Origin: Saccharomycopsis malanga
Lineage: Eukaryota; Ascomycota; Saccharomycetes; Ascoideales; Saccharomycopsidaceae
Assembly: GCA_004014935.1 (NCBI GenBank)
Contig: CP025323.1
Location: forward strand, 2,557,001-2,621,000
Direction: 5' to 3'
Length of the DNA stretch: 64,000 bases
This document shows positions 48,602 through 59,209 of this stretch, piece after piece. The position numbers and the translations under genes were made by a program. Position 1 is the stretch's first letter, and the number at the start of each line of letters is the position of its first letter. Below the pieces are notes generated by a model, which saw only the letters and a program-made list of their open reading frames with translations, was not told the DNA's origin and did no database searches.

Positions 48602-51460
48602 TTATTTTTGCAAAACATAGCAGATGGCCTTTGGTTTGATAATGGTTTTTTTGATTTTGCCTTCTGTCAAAAGAGCTTTATCCTTTTCATTTGGGCATTC
48701 GCGAACAATCTCCTCTGTTATTTCATTTTCAGATTTATCTATAAGCGACCTGAGCGCTTTATGCTTGAACTTAAACTTTCCGTTGATCATGACTGAAAAC
48801 TCGGTGTATGGTGACTCTTTAACAGGCAATTGTTCAGGCCAGTGCTGTTTGAAGATCGAGGTCCAAGTGCTAATACCAAGTTTTTGTTGAAGTATTTCCC
48901 AGAGTTCTTCGGTGATTGCGGGACAAACTGGGGAAACAATGAGAATCAATTTGTAATAACTGTTGAAAAGTAAATTGATGTCAGCGTTGCCGTTGGTAAT
49001 TTCAGAACTGATGGTGTTGGTAAGTTTCATGTAATCTGAAATTGCAGTGTTCATGCTTAAATCTTTACCAAAGGCCTTATCAATCAGTCCAACGTATTGC
49101 TGAACTGTATTGAATAGATTGATTTCCGACTCGTTGAATTCGTGGCTTTTCAAGTAGGTTTCATTATTTGACAAAATAGTATCCAAGGAACTGTTTTTGA
49201 AACCCTGTTTTTGCAATTCTGCTGCAAACCTGTCTACAATAGCAGTGTTCATGTTGACAAGCTTTTTCAACCATCTTTGAATTCCCGAAATCTTGCTTTC
49301 ATCCCATAAAAGAATCATGTCGAGAGGCGCTAAGAACAACATGTGTGCTCTGGCAGAGTCTGCACCGTATTTTTCCATGCATTCCACCGGATCAACTCCA
49401 TTAAACTTGGATTTCGACATCTTTTCGTATGTTATTTCTGGAACTAATGCCTCACCAGTAGACGGGTCTACCTCTACTAGTTTGGGATTGGTCAAGTCAG
49501 TGAGATCAAGTTCTTGTGGTTGTAAAAACTTGCTTGTTTTTGGATGGATATAAGTTTTACCGTGAACCATACCTTGACTCACTAATCTAGTGAAAGGTTC
49601 TCCATTGAGGTCTCCACCGTTCCACTTGCCGATCTTGGCTAAAAACTTGCTGATGAATCTGGCATATAACAAGTGCAAGATGGCATGCTCTACACCACCA
49701 ATATACAAGTCTACAGGGCCATACTTGTCCACAAGACTCTTACTGAATGGCTCTTTGGTGTTCAAGCTATCTATGTAACGAAAAAAGTACCAGGAGCTAT
49801 CCATGAAGGTATCCATTGTATCAGTCTCTCTCTTAGCATCCTTGTTACATTTAGGACATTTGCAATTTTTGAATTCCTCGTGGGAGTCTAATGGGTTTCC
49901 TTTGCCGGAGAACTGGATGTTTTCAGGCAAACGGACTGGAAGCTGGTCTTCTGGAACAGGAACCATTCCACAGTCGTCACAATAGACAATAGGGATAGGA
50001 CATCCCCAGTAACGCTGCCTTGAAATCAACCAATCACGCAACTTGAAATTAGTGGTGAAGCTTCCTAATCCTTTTGAGTTCAAGAGTTGAACAATTTTCT
50101 TTTGAGCTTCCTTGGGGGTAAGACCAGCAAACTCGTCACCGCAATTCTCATTTAATTTTCCTGATTTCCCAGTATATGGCTCATTGGACAAGTCTTTGCT
50201 TTCTTCAGCCAAAACAGGATCTATGACTTTGATTGGTTTTTCCCCAGGACAGTTTTGGGCCCAAAATTCCCAGTCTCTTTGATCATGGCCAGGAACTCCC
50301 ATAATGGCGCCATTTCCATATCCAGAAAGTACATAAGGAGCTACAAACACAGGAATTTCGTTACTTTGCAACGGATTAGTCACGCTAATCTCTGAAAGTT
50401 TGAAACCGGCCTTATTTTTAGCAGCCAAACTGCTGTTTTCATAATTGAACGAGTTTTGCTTTTCCTGTTCTTTTGCATCTTCTATAAACTTTTCCAACTT
50501 TGCATTAGACTTGGAAAGCGCTTTGGCAACTGGATGGTCTATAGCAAGAGCCAAATATTGGGCTCCAAATAAAGTGTCTGGTCTTGAGGTGAACACTTCA
50601 ACAAATGAATCTTCAAGCTGACCATCTGAAATGTTTTTCTTGATTTTAAATTTGATGCTGGCTCCTTTTGATTTCCCTAACCAATTCTTTTGCATGAGTT
50701 TGACTTTTTCAGGCCAATTCTTCAACCGTTCCAAGTCGTCATTAAGCTCATTAGCATAATCTGTGATCTTCAAGAACCATTGATTCAACACTTTTTTTTC
50801 AACTACAGCACCGCTTCTCCAAGACTTTCCGTTGGAATCCACCTGTTCGTTCGCCAATACGGTCTTATCAACGGGGTCCCAATTGATTTCCTTCAAGTTC
50901 TTGTACGCCAATCCGTGATTGTATAACCAGAGGAAGATCATTTGCGTAAACTTGTAATATCTAGGATCACATGTACTTATTTCTCTTTCCCAATCAAAAG
51001 TAGTCAACATTCTATTTACCTGAGCCTTCATTTTGCTAATGTTACTGTTTGTCCAATCCTTTGGATTGACGTTTCGTTGGATAGCTGCATTTTCCGCAGG
51101 GAGCCCAAAAGAATCCCAACCCATAGGACTAATCACTCTACGGTTTTTGTAACGATGATATCTAGCCAACACATCGTTTATAGTATATACTCTGAAATGC
51201 CCCATGTGAAGTATTCCAGAAGGATACGGGAACATGGATAAAATATAAAACTTGTCACCCTTGTTTTGGCCAAAACCCTTCTGTTTTTCTGCCTCCCATC
51301 GTTTCAACCACTTTTCATCAATTTTGGAGAGATCAATCTCATTAACCGACTTTGGTACCAGCATACTTGTCGAAAAGTATGCTGACAAAACACGCTTTCT
51401 GCCCAACAACCGCGCATTTCTCATTACCAGGTGCTCAGCACCAAACTGTCTCCCTAACAT
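48602..51460 (-). CDS. NAM2: Mitochondrial leucyl-tRNA synthetase
   Basis: 952 aa. Charges mitochondrial tRNA-Leu; in S. cerevisiae the same protein also helps splice group I introns. A basic, Ser-rich N-terminus (about 1-35) looks like a mitochondrial presequence. HIGH-type motif in YPSGILHMGHFRVYTIND, RVISPMGWDSFGLPAENAA, the editing-domain region (VEVFTSRPDTLFGAQYLALA), a CDDCG/CPKCNKD zinc-type insertion, and KMSKSKFNGVDP are all in the order of bacterial-type LeuRS, which separates it from the cytosolic enzyme Cdc60. Confidence 0.95.
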   Translation of the reverse strand: MLGRQFGAEHLVMRNARLLGRKRVLSAYFSTSMLVPKSVNEIDLSKIDEKWLKRWEAEKQKGFGQNKGDKFYILSMFPYPSGILHMGHFRVYTINDVLARYHRYKNRRVISPMGWDSFGLPAENAAIQRNVNPKDWTNSNISKMKAQVNRMLTTFDWEREISTCDPRYYKFTQMIFLWLYNHGLAYKNLKEINWDPVDKTVLANEQVDSNGKSWRSGAVVEKKVLNQWFLKITDYANELNDDLERLKNWPEKVKLMQKNWLGKSKGASIKFKIKKNISDGQLEDSFVEVFTSRPDTLFGAQYLALAIDHPVAKALSKSNAKLEKFIEDAKEQEKQNSFNYENSSLAAKNKAGFKLSEISVTNPLQSNEIPVFVAPYVLSGYGNGAIMGVPGHDQRDWEFWAQNCPGEKPIKVIDPVLAEESKDLSNEPYTGKSGKLNENCGDEFAGLTPKEAQKKIVQLLNSKGLGSFTTNFKLRDWLISRQRYWGCPIPIVYCDDCGMVPVPEDQLPVRLPENIQFSGKGNPLDSHEEFKNCKCPKCNKDAKRETDTMDTFMDSSWYFFRYIDSLNTKEPFSKSLVDKYGPVDLYIGGVEHAILHLLYARFISKFLAKIGKWNGGDLNGEPFTRLVSQGMVHGKTYIHPKTSKFLQPQELDLTDLTNPKLVEVDPSTGEALVPEITYEKMSKSKFNGVDPVECMEKYGADSARAHMLFLAPLDMILLWDESKISGIQRWLKKLVNMNTAIVDRFAAELQKQGFKNSSLDTILSNNETYLKSHEFNESEINLFNTVQQYVGLIDKAFGKDLSMNTAISDYMKLTNTISSEITNGNADINLLFNSYYKLILIVSPVCPAITEELWEILQQKLGISTWTSIFKQHWPEQLPVKESPYTEFSVMINGKFKFKHKALRSLIDKSENEITEEIVRECPNEKDKALLTEGKIKKTIIKPKAICYVLQK

Positions 51461-51681
51461 TCTGGCTGAAAACGACCCTTAAACCGCCTTAAATGTCTCT
51501 CAATACTAGCCAAATGCCAAAATATGCTGACGAAATGTCGGGAAATTTTTAAATACGGCCCGCATGGAGGTGCATATCCATGCATACAACTATTATAACA
51601 GTACCATGTAATTCTGAAAAATAATGTTTATTAAATGCAATATGGCAAGCCTATTTCTAAATGCATTACAAGAAATGCTAG

Positions 51682-52704
51682 TCAAACCTTTTCCTCTCTT
51701 ATTATGCAGCCTAAACCCAAGAATGCTTCAAACAATGACTTGTTGTAGATTTGCTCCACTCTGAAGCCTCCAGCGAGATATTGTTTATCGTTAACAACAT
51801 TCGAGATGTAAGGATCGTAGTACTCTGGGTCAATATCATATGGTTGTACTGGGTCTCTGTCGCCATTGAATGGGGTGAAAGGTGACAATTGAGCTTGTTG
51901 GGCCAATAGTTTCTTTCTTCTGTTCATACCAAAACGTCCCCCAGTGGAATTTAAAAGCTCCAAATCATCTTGATTCAAATACTGCTCCTGAAGTTGTCTG
52001 GTAGCCTCATCAAACTGCTTACGTCTAGCAGATGATTGTTTAAGAAGGTTTCTTCTTGCGTTCGCAACAATTACGTCCGATGACAAGGCAGAGTTCAACA
52101 ACAGATTGGTTATTTGTTGTTTAGCCAACTTTTCATCATTACGTAACTCTTTGATAAGTTGTCTAGACAATTTCTGCTTCTGGTCGCTCAAAATCTTCTT
52201 TTGTTTTTCTGCTTTCAAAAAGAAATCGTTCTGTCGCTGCATATTAATGTTGTTCTGTTGGATTATTCTCTGGTTTTCTTTTTTATAATTTTCTACGTAC
52301 TCATTGGTTTCTTGAACATCTACATTGTTAAGGATGTTGAAGATGATCTCTTCGACCTTTTCCAAATACGAATTGTACTCCTCCAATGTATCGAAATCAT
52401 CTTCTGTTTTATTAAAGATTTTGAATATTCTCTTCCGCACATCGATCTCCTTCTCTACGCCTATATCTTCGAATATCTGGGTCTTAAACTTGGATTTACG
52501 CAATATCTTGTCACAATCCTTGTAAGGACATTTTGTAGGACCCAACAGGAAAATTCTATCAACACACGAATCACACATCTTATGATAACACTCAGGATTA
52601 ATAAGAAACTTCATATTAGAATTCAAATACTTGTCTGTCTTACAAATTGGACAAATATCATTTGAGATATCCTCAAGATACTCTTCTCGCGTTACCGTGG
52701 CCAT
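51682..52704 (-). CDS. TFB3: TFIIH subunit Tfb3 (MAT1 homologue)
   Basis: 340 aa from the ATG at 52704 (yeast 321 aa); the upstream extension lacks an ATG. Tfb3 joins the CDK-activating kinase Kin28-Ccl1 to core TFIIH. A C3HC4 RING finger is at about residues 18-64 (CPICKTDKYL, then CYHKMCDSC and CPYKDC), followed by the conserved VEKEIDVRKRIFKIFNKTED and a long coiled coil. The C-terminus (YDPEYYDPYISN and AGGFRVEQIYNKSLFEAFLG) matches the kinase-binding hydrophobic end. Confidence 0.95.
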   Translation of the reverse strand: MATVTREEYLEDISNDICPICKTDKYLNSNMKFLINPECYHKMCDSCVDRIFLLGPTKCPYKDCDKILRKSKFKTQIFEDIGVEKEIDVRKRIFKIFNKTEDDFDTLEEYNSYLEKVEEIIFNILNNVDVQETNEYVENYKKENQRIIQQNNINMQRQNDFFLKAEKQKKILSDQKQKLSRQLIKELRNDEKLAKQQITNLLLNSALSSDVIVANARRNLLKQSSARRKQFDEATRQLQEQYLNQDDLELLNSTGGRFGMNRRKKLLAQQAQLSPFTPFNGDRDPVQPYDIDPEYYDPYISNVVNDKQYLAGGFRVEQIYNKSLFEAFLGLGCIIREEKV

Positions 52705-53382
52705 CTTATCTCTATTCTGCCAGTCACTCGCGATCTTATTTTGTATTAGTAAGATGAGCCAATTGTTTCTTAAAAAAATTCGCGGAAAATGATATGATCT
52801 AGGATGACGAGATATTTTATGAGCTAACAACAAATTGAGCCTGTAAAAAAATACACCTAACACAGTGACCTTGAATAAAATTGTAAATGTTTCTCTAAAT
52901 ACTTATTTATCTTTACATTTTATCGCCCTCTTCATTTATACATGTCAAGCTTTGAATATTCTATTTATCAGCATGTCGTGATTCGTGCATACAAATGCAT
53001 GATTCTGCATACTGATGCATACAATATTTATTTATTTCCATTGAATTACTTGATAATTCACCGTCAATTCAGCAAATAAGTGTAAACCATAGTAGATATT
53101 ACTTAGCTTGTGACTAAGGGGTTTTGTAGACTCGCATATAGTAAATATGATTGAGTTAGAGTAGAGTTCATTATTATCACGATAGTTAGTTTTTAAGGTT
53201 GATTGCAATAACAGCTACAAGATGTTTTTTTCACAGCTAGCATGCTAACCAATTTCCATAATGATAATACCTGTTTTCGCTATGCTACAAAACAAAATAA
53301 AAAGTAGAAAACATATAATCAATTAATCAAAAGAGACGATAATAGTAATAAAAATAAGAATAAAAGAAGACTTTCTTTATAC
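52705..53382. other. Intergenic region between TFB3 and RPL7
   Basis: 678 bp, TFB3 promoter and RPL7 3' flank. TGCAT words cluster at 52985-53025. No gene seen. Confidence 0.5.
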
Positions 53383-54836
53383 CTAGTTCATAGCCTTAAC
53401 TAATTGGTTAATGTATTCCTCACGGTTACCGAAAGAACCACCTTGAATGAAATGTTGGAATTTTCTGTCAACACCCCAGCCACCGTTAGGGTTGGACAAT
53501 TTGAATGGCCACAAGAAGTTGTTAGCTTGCTTGAAGTTTGGACCAACAGTGTAGATTTCGTGGACCAAGTCTTCAATGGAAGCAATACCGTATTGACCCA
53601 AGTTAGCCTCAATGATAGCGTTATCACTCAAAGCAATTCTTTGCTTGTTGACCTTACCGTAACCTCTCTTGTAGATCAATTTTCTGATGGTAGCCAAAGA
53701 TGGGTAACCGTAAGCAACGTATGGCTCAATCAATTTCAAAGCTTCTCTGGTAGCCTTGGTGACCTTGATGAAAACACCAGCGTTGATTTGCAACAATCTC
53801 AACAACTGTAAGATCTTTCTTGGCTTTGGTGGGATCTTCATGATACCCTTGATTCTGACAACGAAAACCAACTTGGATTCAGCTGGAACGAAGAAAGAGC
53901 CGTTAGCAGCAGCTTCCTTCTTGGCGTCAGCAACCTTTTGCAAAGCAGCCTTGTATTCAGCTTCATAACCAGCAGTTCTCTTGGCAATTGCTTCTCTCTT
54001 AGCTTTGTTAGCCTAAAAACATGTTAGTACTTCTTTTTCTTTTTCAATCTTGATCAAATCCGCACAAATACTTTTGCTTTATATATAATTCAGTCCCGAA
54101 AGATGGTTAACGTAATGACAACATTGCCGAAGCTAGCCAATTAATATGGTGGGTTTTCATCATTAAATATACACGATACTTTAATACTTTTTTAATCAAT
54201 TAAAAAATTTTGATCCTCTTTCTTATTTGTGCGGGAATTTCAGCTCATTATATACATACAGCTTGTCTCTTTTGCTTAGCCTCAGCGACACTCTTGGAGT
54301 TCTTAGCCAAAGTCTTGTTTCTCTTCAACAAGGTTTCTGGTGGTAAGATAGCGTCAGCTTTAATGACTGGTCTATAATGAATTGTTAGTTAACATTCTTG
54401 AAGAGAAATGAATACCCACTGGAAGAAAAGAATGTGTATGTTAAAAAATTTTTAGAACATGATTTGAACAACTTTTGGTGAATATCAACAAAATTCAAAC
54501 GTTTCTACTAGTTGAATAGAAACTAGTCATAGTAAATATACACATTTCATCTCGAACTTTTGAATCTTGTTGGTATTAAAAAAATGTTCCGTAACTCATG
54601 ATTCAATGCCAATTATCAAAACCTAGACAAAACTGGCTTGAAAATACATTTAACATCTGTTCAAGGTTTATAAAAAACTGTTCAAATGGCCACCTTTTCT
54701 TTCTCAAAATACTCGTTCGATCTTCTTTCATATTGCTTCTGAAAAACAGTTCTCTTCAATAACATCACATCTTTATTCTTCGGGCTTGTTGGTGTGAATA
54801 ACTAATCACTTACTGTTTAGGAGTTGATTTAGCCAT
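53383..54836 (-). CDS. RPL7: Ribosomal protein L7 (uL30), three exons
   Basis: Exons 54814-54836, 54260-54371 and 53383-54012 give 254 aa. Exon 1 encodes MAKSTPK plus two bases of Gln and is followed by GTAAGT. Exon 2 ([20 protein letters not shown]) ends at GTATGT, and exon 3 begins ANKAKREAI after TTTTTAG. The body has [40 protein letters not shown] and [20 protein letters not shown]. Both introns (442 and 247 nt) are long for this window and sit where the two introns of yeast RPL7A/B lie. The shorter one hosts a C/D snoRNA. Expected to be highly expressed. Confidence 0.96.
54081..54171 (-). ncRNA. snR39B: Intronic C/D-box snoRNA, snR39B-type
   Basis: Within the second RPL7 intron. On the minus strand the C box ATGATGA (54157-54163) and D box CTGA (54090-54093) are flanked by TATAT/ATATA sequences that can form a terminal stem. 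Directly before the D box lies ACCATCTTTCGGG, a 13-nt perfect complement of the 25S rRNA segment CCCGAAAGATGGT. The fifth base before the D box pairs with the G of CCCG, the nucleotide known as G805 in S. cerevisiae and methylated by snR39B, whose gene is also in an RPL7 intron. Box positions and complementarity are seen; rRNA numbering is recalled from yeast. Confidence 0.8.
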
Positions 54837-55320
54837 TTTGTCTCTACTATTATATTTGCTTTGACCTCTTGCTATGTAACAATTGTGAGAACCAAGTAGT
54901 AAATTTTCACCTTTTTTTTATTTCGCTTTTTTTCCTCTCTCAACCACTGGAAAATATCGACTCTAAGACACAGTATACTACTATTATTTTTTTCACTAAC
55001 ATTGGTCATGTGATTGTCACATGAACAATTAGTTCTTATGGTGAAAAATGCATTTTCGTCTTGTTGTCGGTTACATAGTTAATGTTCAGTCATGTGATTG
55101 TGTGACTGTCTTTTGAGCTCAAAATTGGTTTTGAATGAGCCCTATATGATGTATCGTGATATATGCGTGTATGTGATGTTTATAGCCCTATAAATGTGTC
55201 AAGTTGGTTTCTAGACTCTACACGTAGTCAATTAGTCTTCTTTTTGATGTTAGCGAGAGAGTGAGCGATACCGATCATTATCATTGCAATTTACACACTT
55301 TAGCTTCAAGCACCTACCGC
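54837..55320. other. RPL7 promoter and MMS4 3' flank
   Basis: 484 bp with T-rich stretches near 54910-54990. GTCATGTGATTGT occurs near 55003 and again (TCATGTGATTGTG) near 55090, so a repeated element may drive RPL7. No gene seen. Confidence 0.5.
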
Positions 55321-57570
55321 CTAATCCTCATGAAGAAGTTCATCAGGGTCATCAGCGTTGAATAGTTTCACTATTGTAGACTCAATTCTTGTGTTGGTCA
55401 AGGGCTTACCATCAAAACCTTTCCCCAAAGATTTCTTACTTTTGGCAGCGGCGTAAAGCTTCATTATAGAAGGATACTTTTCGGAAATTCTGTCTGCAGT
55501 AGGTCTGGTAACATATTTTAGCTGTTGTAGGGCACCTTTTAAATTATCTGCAGGCTTGTCAGCTCCTTTCACGGGCCCTAAAGTAGTACTAAGCTCATGC
55601 TGAGGTAGTGTGGCCTTTTCGTAGTAACTCACGCCTATAGCATATGTAATAGATTTTAGCCACATTAGAAAGTCGGAAGTTGTTTGTATAGGGAAAAAAT
55701 GTATCCCCTCCGTTAGCTGCAAGTCAATTATAGTGGATTCAATGTCCCAGGTAGATAGAGCTTCCAAACTATCATTTGCATCGCCCTTTCGTCTCTTTTT
55801 GCTGGCATGATCAATGTCGTCGTCCTGCGTGGCACTGTCCATGTAGCTCCTGACTTTGTTGGTATACGCGCGATTAGCCTTTCTCTTTACTTTAGAAAGC
55901 AAGTTTTGATAGCCTTTCATGACAATGATGAATTGCTTGTAAGTTGTTGGGTATGTTTTTTGTTTTAGTTTTTTGAACTCTTTAGAAAAAGTACCACTTT
56001 GATAGTCTTTAATGAAAGTCTCTGCATCGTAATATATGCCAAGAATCTCTTCTAATTTATTATATGTTGCTTTTAAAGGAAAAAAGCATTTGTGTAAGTG
56101 ACTATATTCTTTATTTGCTTTCCGGCTCCAAGTAAACAATTTCAACTGTGGTGTATATATCAAGACACTTTCGGGAATAGCATTTGGAAATGTGACACCT
56201 TCTAACGCCTCTCTTTGTATTTCATTGATAGTTTGAGCACCTTCTTGCAAAACCTGCTTGTAGGTGATTGTGCGTACTGTACTTGGATGAAATTCCACAG
56301 CAAGCTTTTCGCTTGTCAAGCCAAATTGTTTTACCAAATCGCTATCCATATTCAAAATCATCTCCAGGGCAATTTCAGTTTTGGTTCGCGAAATTTTGTT
56401 AACTTTTTTCAATGTCTTTTTGTCAAATTGTAAAAAAACATTGGGGTTGGCAGAAACAGCATTGTAGCGCCGTAGTCCTCCTGGTGAGTCTTTTGCATTA
56501 GGAAAAGTCTCACTTCTATGTAATGTTTTACTCAGTTTAACGGGCGTTTTGTCTAGGAAACTGATATCCGAGCCATCAATGGGGTCACTAGGCAATGAGC
56601 TGGATAAAAGTGCAATATTAGGTTTGGAAACAAAATTAGATGTAGATTTCGCTTTGATAGCAGGCTTCTTTTTGGTTTTTGTATCAGCTTCTGAGCCAAA
56701 AAGCTTATCATCAAATTGATTGAAAAAGTCCTTATCTACTATATCATTATCGCTGCCGCTCTCTAAAGAATTCGGATGTATAATAGCATTTTCCACTGGC
56801 CTTTTTTCGCTTTCTATACGACTAAAACTTGAGTTCTTCTCAAAAACAGGGGATTTAGAGTGTGAAAATATCGGTTCTTCGCTACTGTCTGAAAAATTAA
56901 AAGGATCATCTACTACAACTTCCTTTACTGAGGCTGCAGTATTTTTTTCAGTGGAATTTATGGTATTTTGATCTTGCCAAGATCCAAAATTTATTGGGGA
57001 ACTCGGGAAACTGCTTTGAGAACTAGAGACGAATAGTTTGTTTCTTTTAGGTTTTGATTTTGCCGTAGTTACGATTGATTGCGAGCTATCAAAATGGCTA
57101 TTTATATGATAATTTGGAGTTGAACATACTTTTCTTAATGGAGATGGATTACTCGGCTGCTTCGTTTTTGATTGAATAGAGTTTTTATTCTGAAATTGAA
57201 GATCAATATCAGAATCAAAATTAAAATCACGTTCGTTATTACTGCCTCTATTGCTACTGAGAGGGTAGTCATCGATACTATCATCTAAAAGATCCTCGAG
57301 GTTAAAATTTTGACGCGAAGTATTGATGCGTGGAGAGTCTTCAACAATTACCTCTGTAGTCTGCTTCTTTTTGACTGACACGGGGGGTATGGGTCCTTCC
57401 CATATATGTAAATCATCACCTTCATCACTGGAGAGAATATCCTCAACATCATATATCACAGTATCAGTCTTTATCTGTTTATTGTTATGATGGCTTGGTT
57501 GGCTTCCGGAAAACGAGGGCTCACTATTTTCATCAAGCAAATCTATAACCTCGATACTCTTTCCTAACAT
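55321..57570 (-). CDS. MMS4: Mms4/Eme1 subunit of the Mus81 structure-specific endonuclease
   Basis: 749 aa (yeast Mms4 691). With Mus81 it cuts branched DNA at stalled forks and recombination intermediates. The N-terminal half is acidic, Ser-rich and disordered, beginning with a SIEVIDLLDEN motif that may bind SUMO. The C-terminal half has the inactive ERCC4-type nuclease fold of Eme1 (FIKDYQSGTFSKEFKKLKQK, then FIIVMKGYQNLLSKVKRK) and helix-hairpin-helix sequence (ALQQLKYVTRPTADRISEKY, PSIMKLYAA). Slx4, of similar length, was considered but its C-terminal signature is absent. Confidence 0.75.
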   Translation of the reverse strand: MLGKSIEVIDLLDENSEPSFSGSQPSHHNNKQIKTDTVIYDVEDILSSDEGDDLHIWEGPIPPVSVKKKQTTEVIVEDSPRINTSRQNFNLEDLLDDSIDDYPLSSNRGSNNERDFNFDSDIDLQFQNKNSIQSKTKQPSNPSPLRKVCSTPNYHINSHFDSSQSIVTTAKSKPKRNKLFVSSSQSSFPSSPINFGSWQDQNTINSTEKNTAASVKEVVVDDPFNFSDSSEEPIFSHSKSPVFEKNSSFSRIESEKRPVENAIIHPNSLESGSDNDIVDKDFFNQFDDKLFGSEADTKTKKKPAIKAKSTSNFVSKPNIALLSSSLPSDPIDGSDISFLDKTPVKLSKTLHRSETFPNAKDSPGGLRRYNAVSANPNVFLQFDKKTLKKVNKISRTKTEIALEMILNMDSDLVKQFGLTSEKLAVEFHPSTVRTITYKQVLQEGAQTINEIQREALEGVTFPNAIPESVLIYTPQLKLFTWSRKANKEYSHLHKCFFPLKATYNKLEEILGIYYDAETFIKDYQSGTFSKEFKKLKQKTYPTTYKQFIIVMKGYQNLLSKVKRKANRAYTNKVRSYMDSATQDDDIDHASKKRRKGDANDSLEALSTWDIESTIIDLQLTEGIHFFPIQTTSDFLMWLKSITYAIGVSYYEKATLPQHELSTTLGPVKGADKPADNLKGALQQLKYVTRPTADRISEKYPSIMKLYAAAKSKKSLGKGFDGKPLTNTRIESTIVKLFNADDPDELLHED

Positions 57571-59209
57571 CCTTCAGCAGCGAACTGGCCAAAAGCTTTT
57601 CCACGCTTAGCGCTATTGATCTGCTTTTACAGTAGCACATTTTATGAGATGGCACTAAATGTTGTAAAACGAAAATGAAATTTAACATGCGCGTTGCGCG
57701 TTAAACATGGCCACGCTAAGATCATAACAGCTTATTACTGTTTACTAATGGTTAATATGTATTAAATGACTTGAATAAAACTGCACATATGCAATAAAAA
57801 CTCTTGGAGCTCTTATACTGAAGAAATTTGGGCTTATATTAGAGTCTCAGTGCCCTTTAATTCGAACGAAAATGAATGCATATTAGGGTAAAGAGTGTAT
57901 GCATCTAGTATTTTGGATTAACCTGTAATGTTTTTAGTACTGAAATATAGAATTTTAACTTATTAAAATTATCAAGAGTTTGAAGATATTTTTGTTAATT
58001 TGATAGTTCTTCAAAGTATATTGGTAGCATTTTTAGTTAGTTGTCATAAATTCCCACTGGAGTTGTGACATTTTTTTCAACATTCAACTATTCTGGGACA
58101 ATAATAGGCATATGCATCTAATTCATATTTAATATTGTTTTAAATTTGTATATAGATGGAGCCATTAGATATGAAGCTGTAGTGTCATGAATTGTATATA
58201 TAGAGGATTTTTCAAATAAAAAATGACTACATATTACCAAGTAATTGAGATCATTTACTACAAACATCCGGTTTAAAGCTATTAATGGCACATAAAATTC
58301 GATTGTTTGTATCATATGAAAATAGTAACCCTAATTGATAAACCACAGAATGTAAACTTCTGTCAAGGAATCCAATAACAATGTTTTTCCTGTTAAAATA
58401 GTCGTTATATCAACTATTTTTTTCTACTAACAACCAAACTGTAGTTACATAATGTTTGCTAATATACTTTTCAATTTTGATGGAACAATTTTAGCAGGAG
58501 TTTCAACAAAATGATACATGAACAATGGCATTTAACATTTTGCTGATTTAGTATAGTAAAGATTCTGACAACTAGGAGAAGAAACTAAAATAACAAGAAA
58601 TTTAAGACTGAATATTTTAATGAACAGTTATAAAATCAACTTAAAACAAGAATGCTCAAACTTACATGAATAATCAAAAAGCATAGACATACAAATATAT
58701 AAAATTGGTAAACAAAACAAGTCGGATAAGTATCAAAATAGGTTTTGTTATATCAAGTGCCCAAAAGGATCAAATCAAAATACCCTTATGATGAAGAGGA
58801 AATTATAGGTATGATATGTCATGTAAATTTACTCGAAAAAAGAATAAAGTCGACATAGAAAGCCGTGAAGTATTTGTAAAGGTTTTGTAAGGGTTCTACA
58901 ATAATTTAGCTTTACCACTACTATGGACATTAAACTAGATCACTCCAAAAGAGTGCATGTAAAGTAAAAACTTTTAAAATTTATTTTGTAAGAGATTAAC
59001 AAGAAGTAAAAAAAAAGTAAATGAATAAAAGGAAAAACACAGGCTATGAAATATATAAAAAAAGTGTAAATAAAAATGACAAAGTGTGCGATAAGAAATT
59101 AGTATTGATAAAAAAATAACGTAATTTTAGGGAGCAACAATATACATATAGTAACTTTTGTACAAAAAACAACAAATGATGTTTTGTTTAGAACAAAGCA
59201 GAAAAAAAA
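57571..59209. other. Long AT-rich region without genes
   Basis: 1.6 kb, the longest uninterrupted gene-free stretch here. It is strongly AT-rich with no repeat structure, tRNA or ORF that I can support. It includes the MMS4 promoter and SRM1 3' flank; an origin of replication is possible but I see no defining motif. Confidence 0.55.

Noticed and set aside
53404-53811. 135-codon plus-strand ORF opposite RPL7
   Set aside because: Shadow of the biased codons of the ribosomal protein gene.
54372-54813. A second snoRNA in the larger RPL7 intron
   Set aside because: No C box paired with a D box and no rRNA-complementary stretch like the one in the other intron could be found.
57571-59209. Replication origin or centromere in the long AT-rich gap
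   Set aside because: Only AT richness supports it; no repeat, inverted structure or defined consensus is visible.
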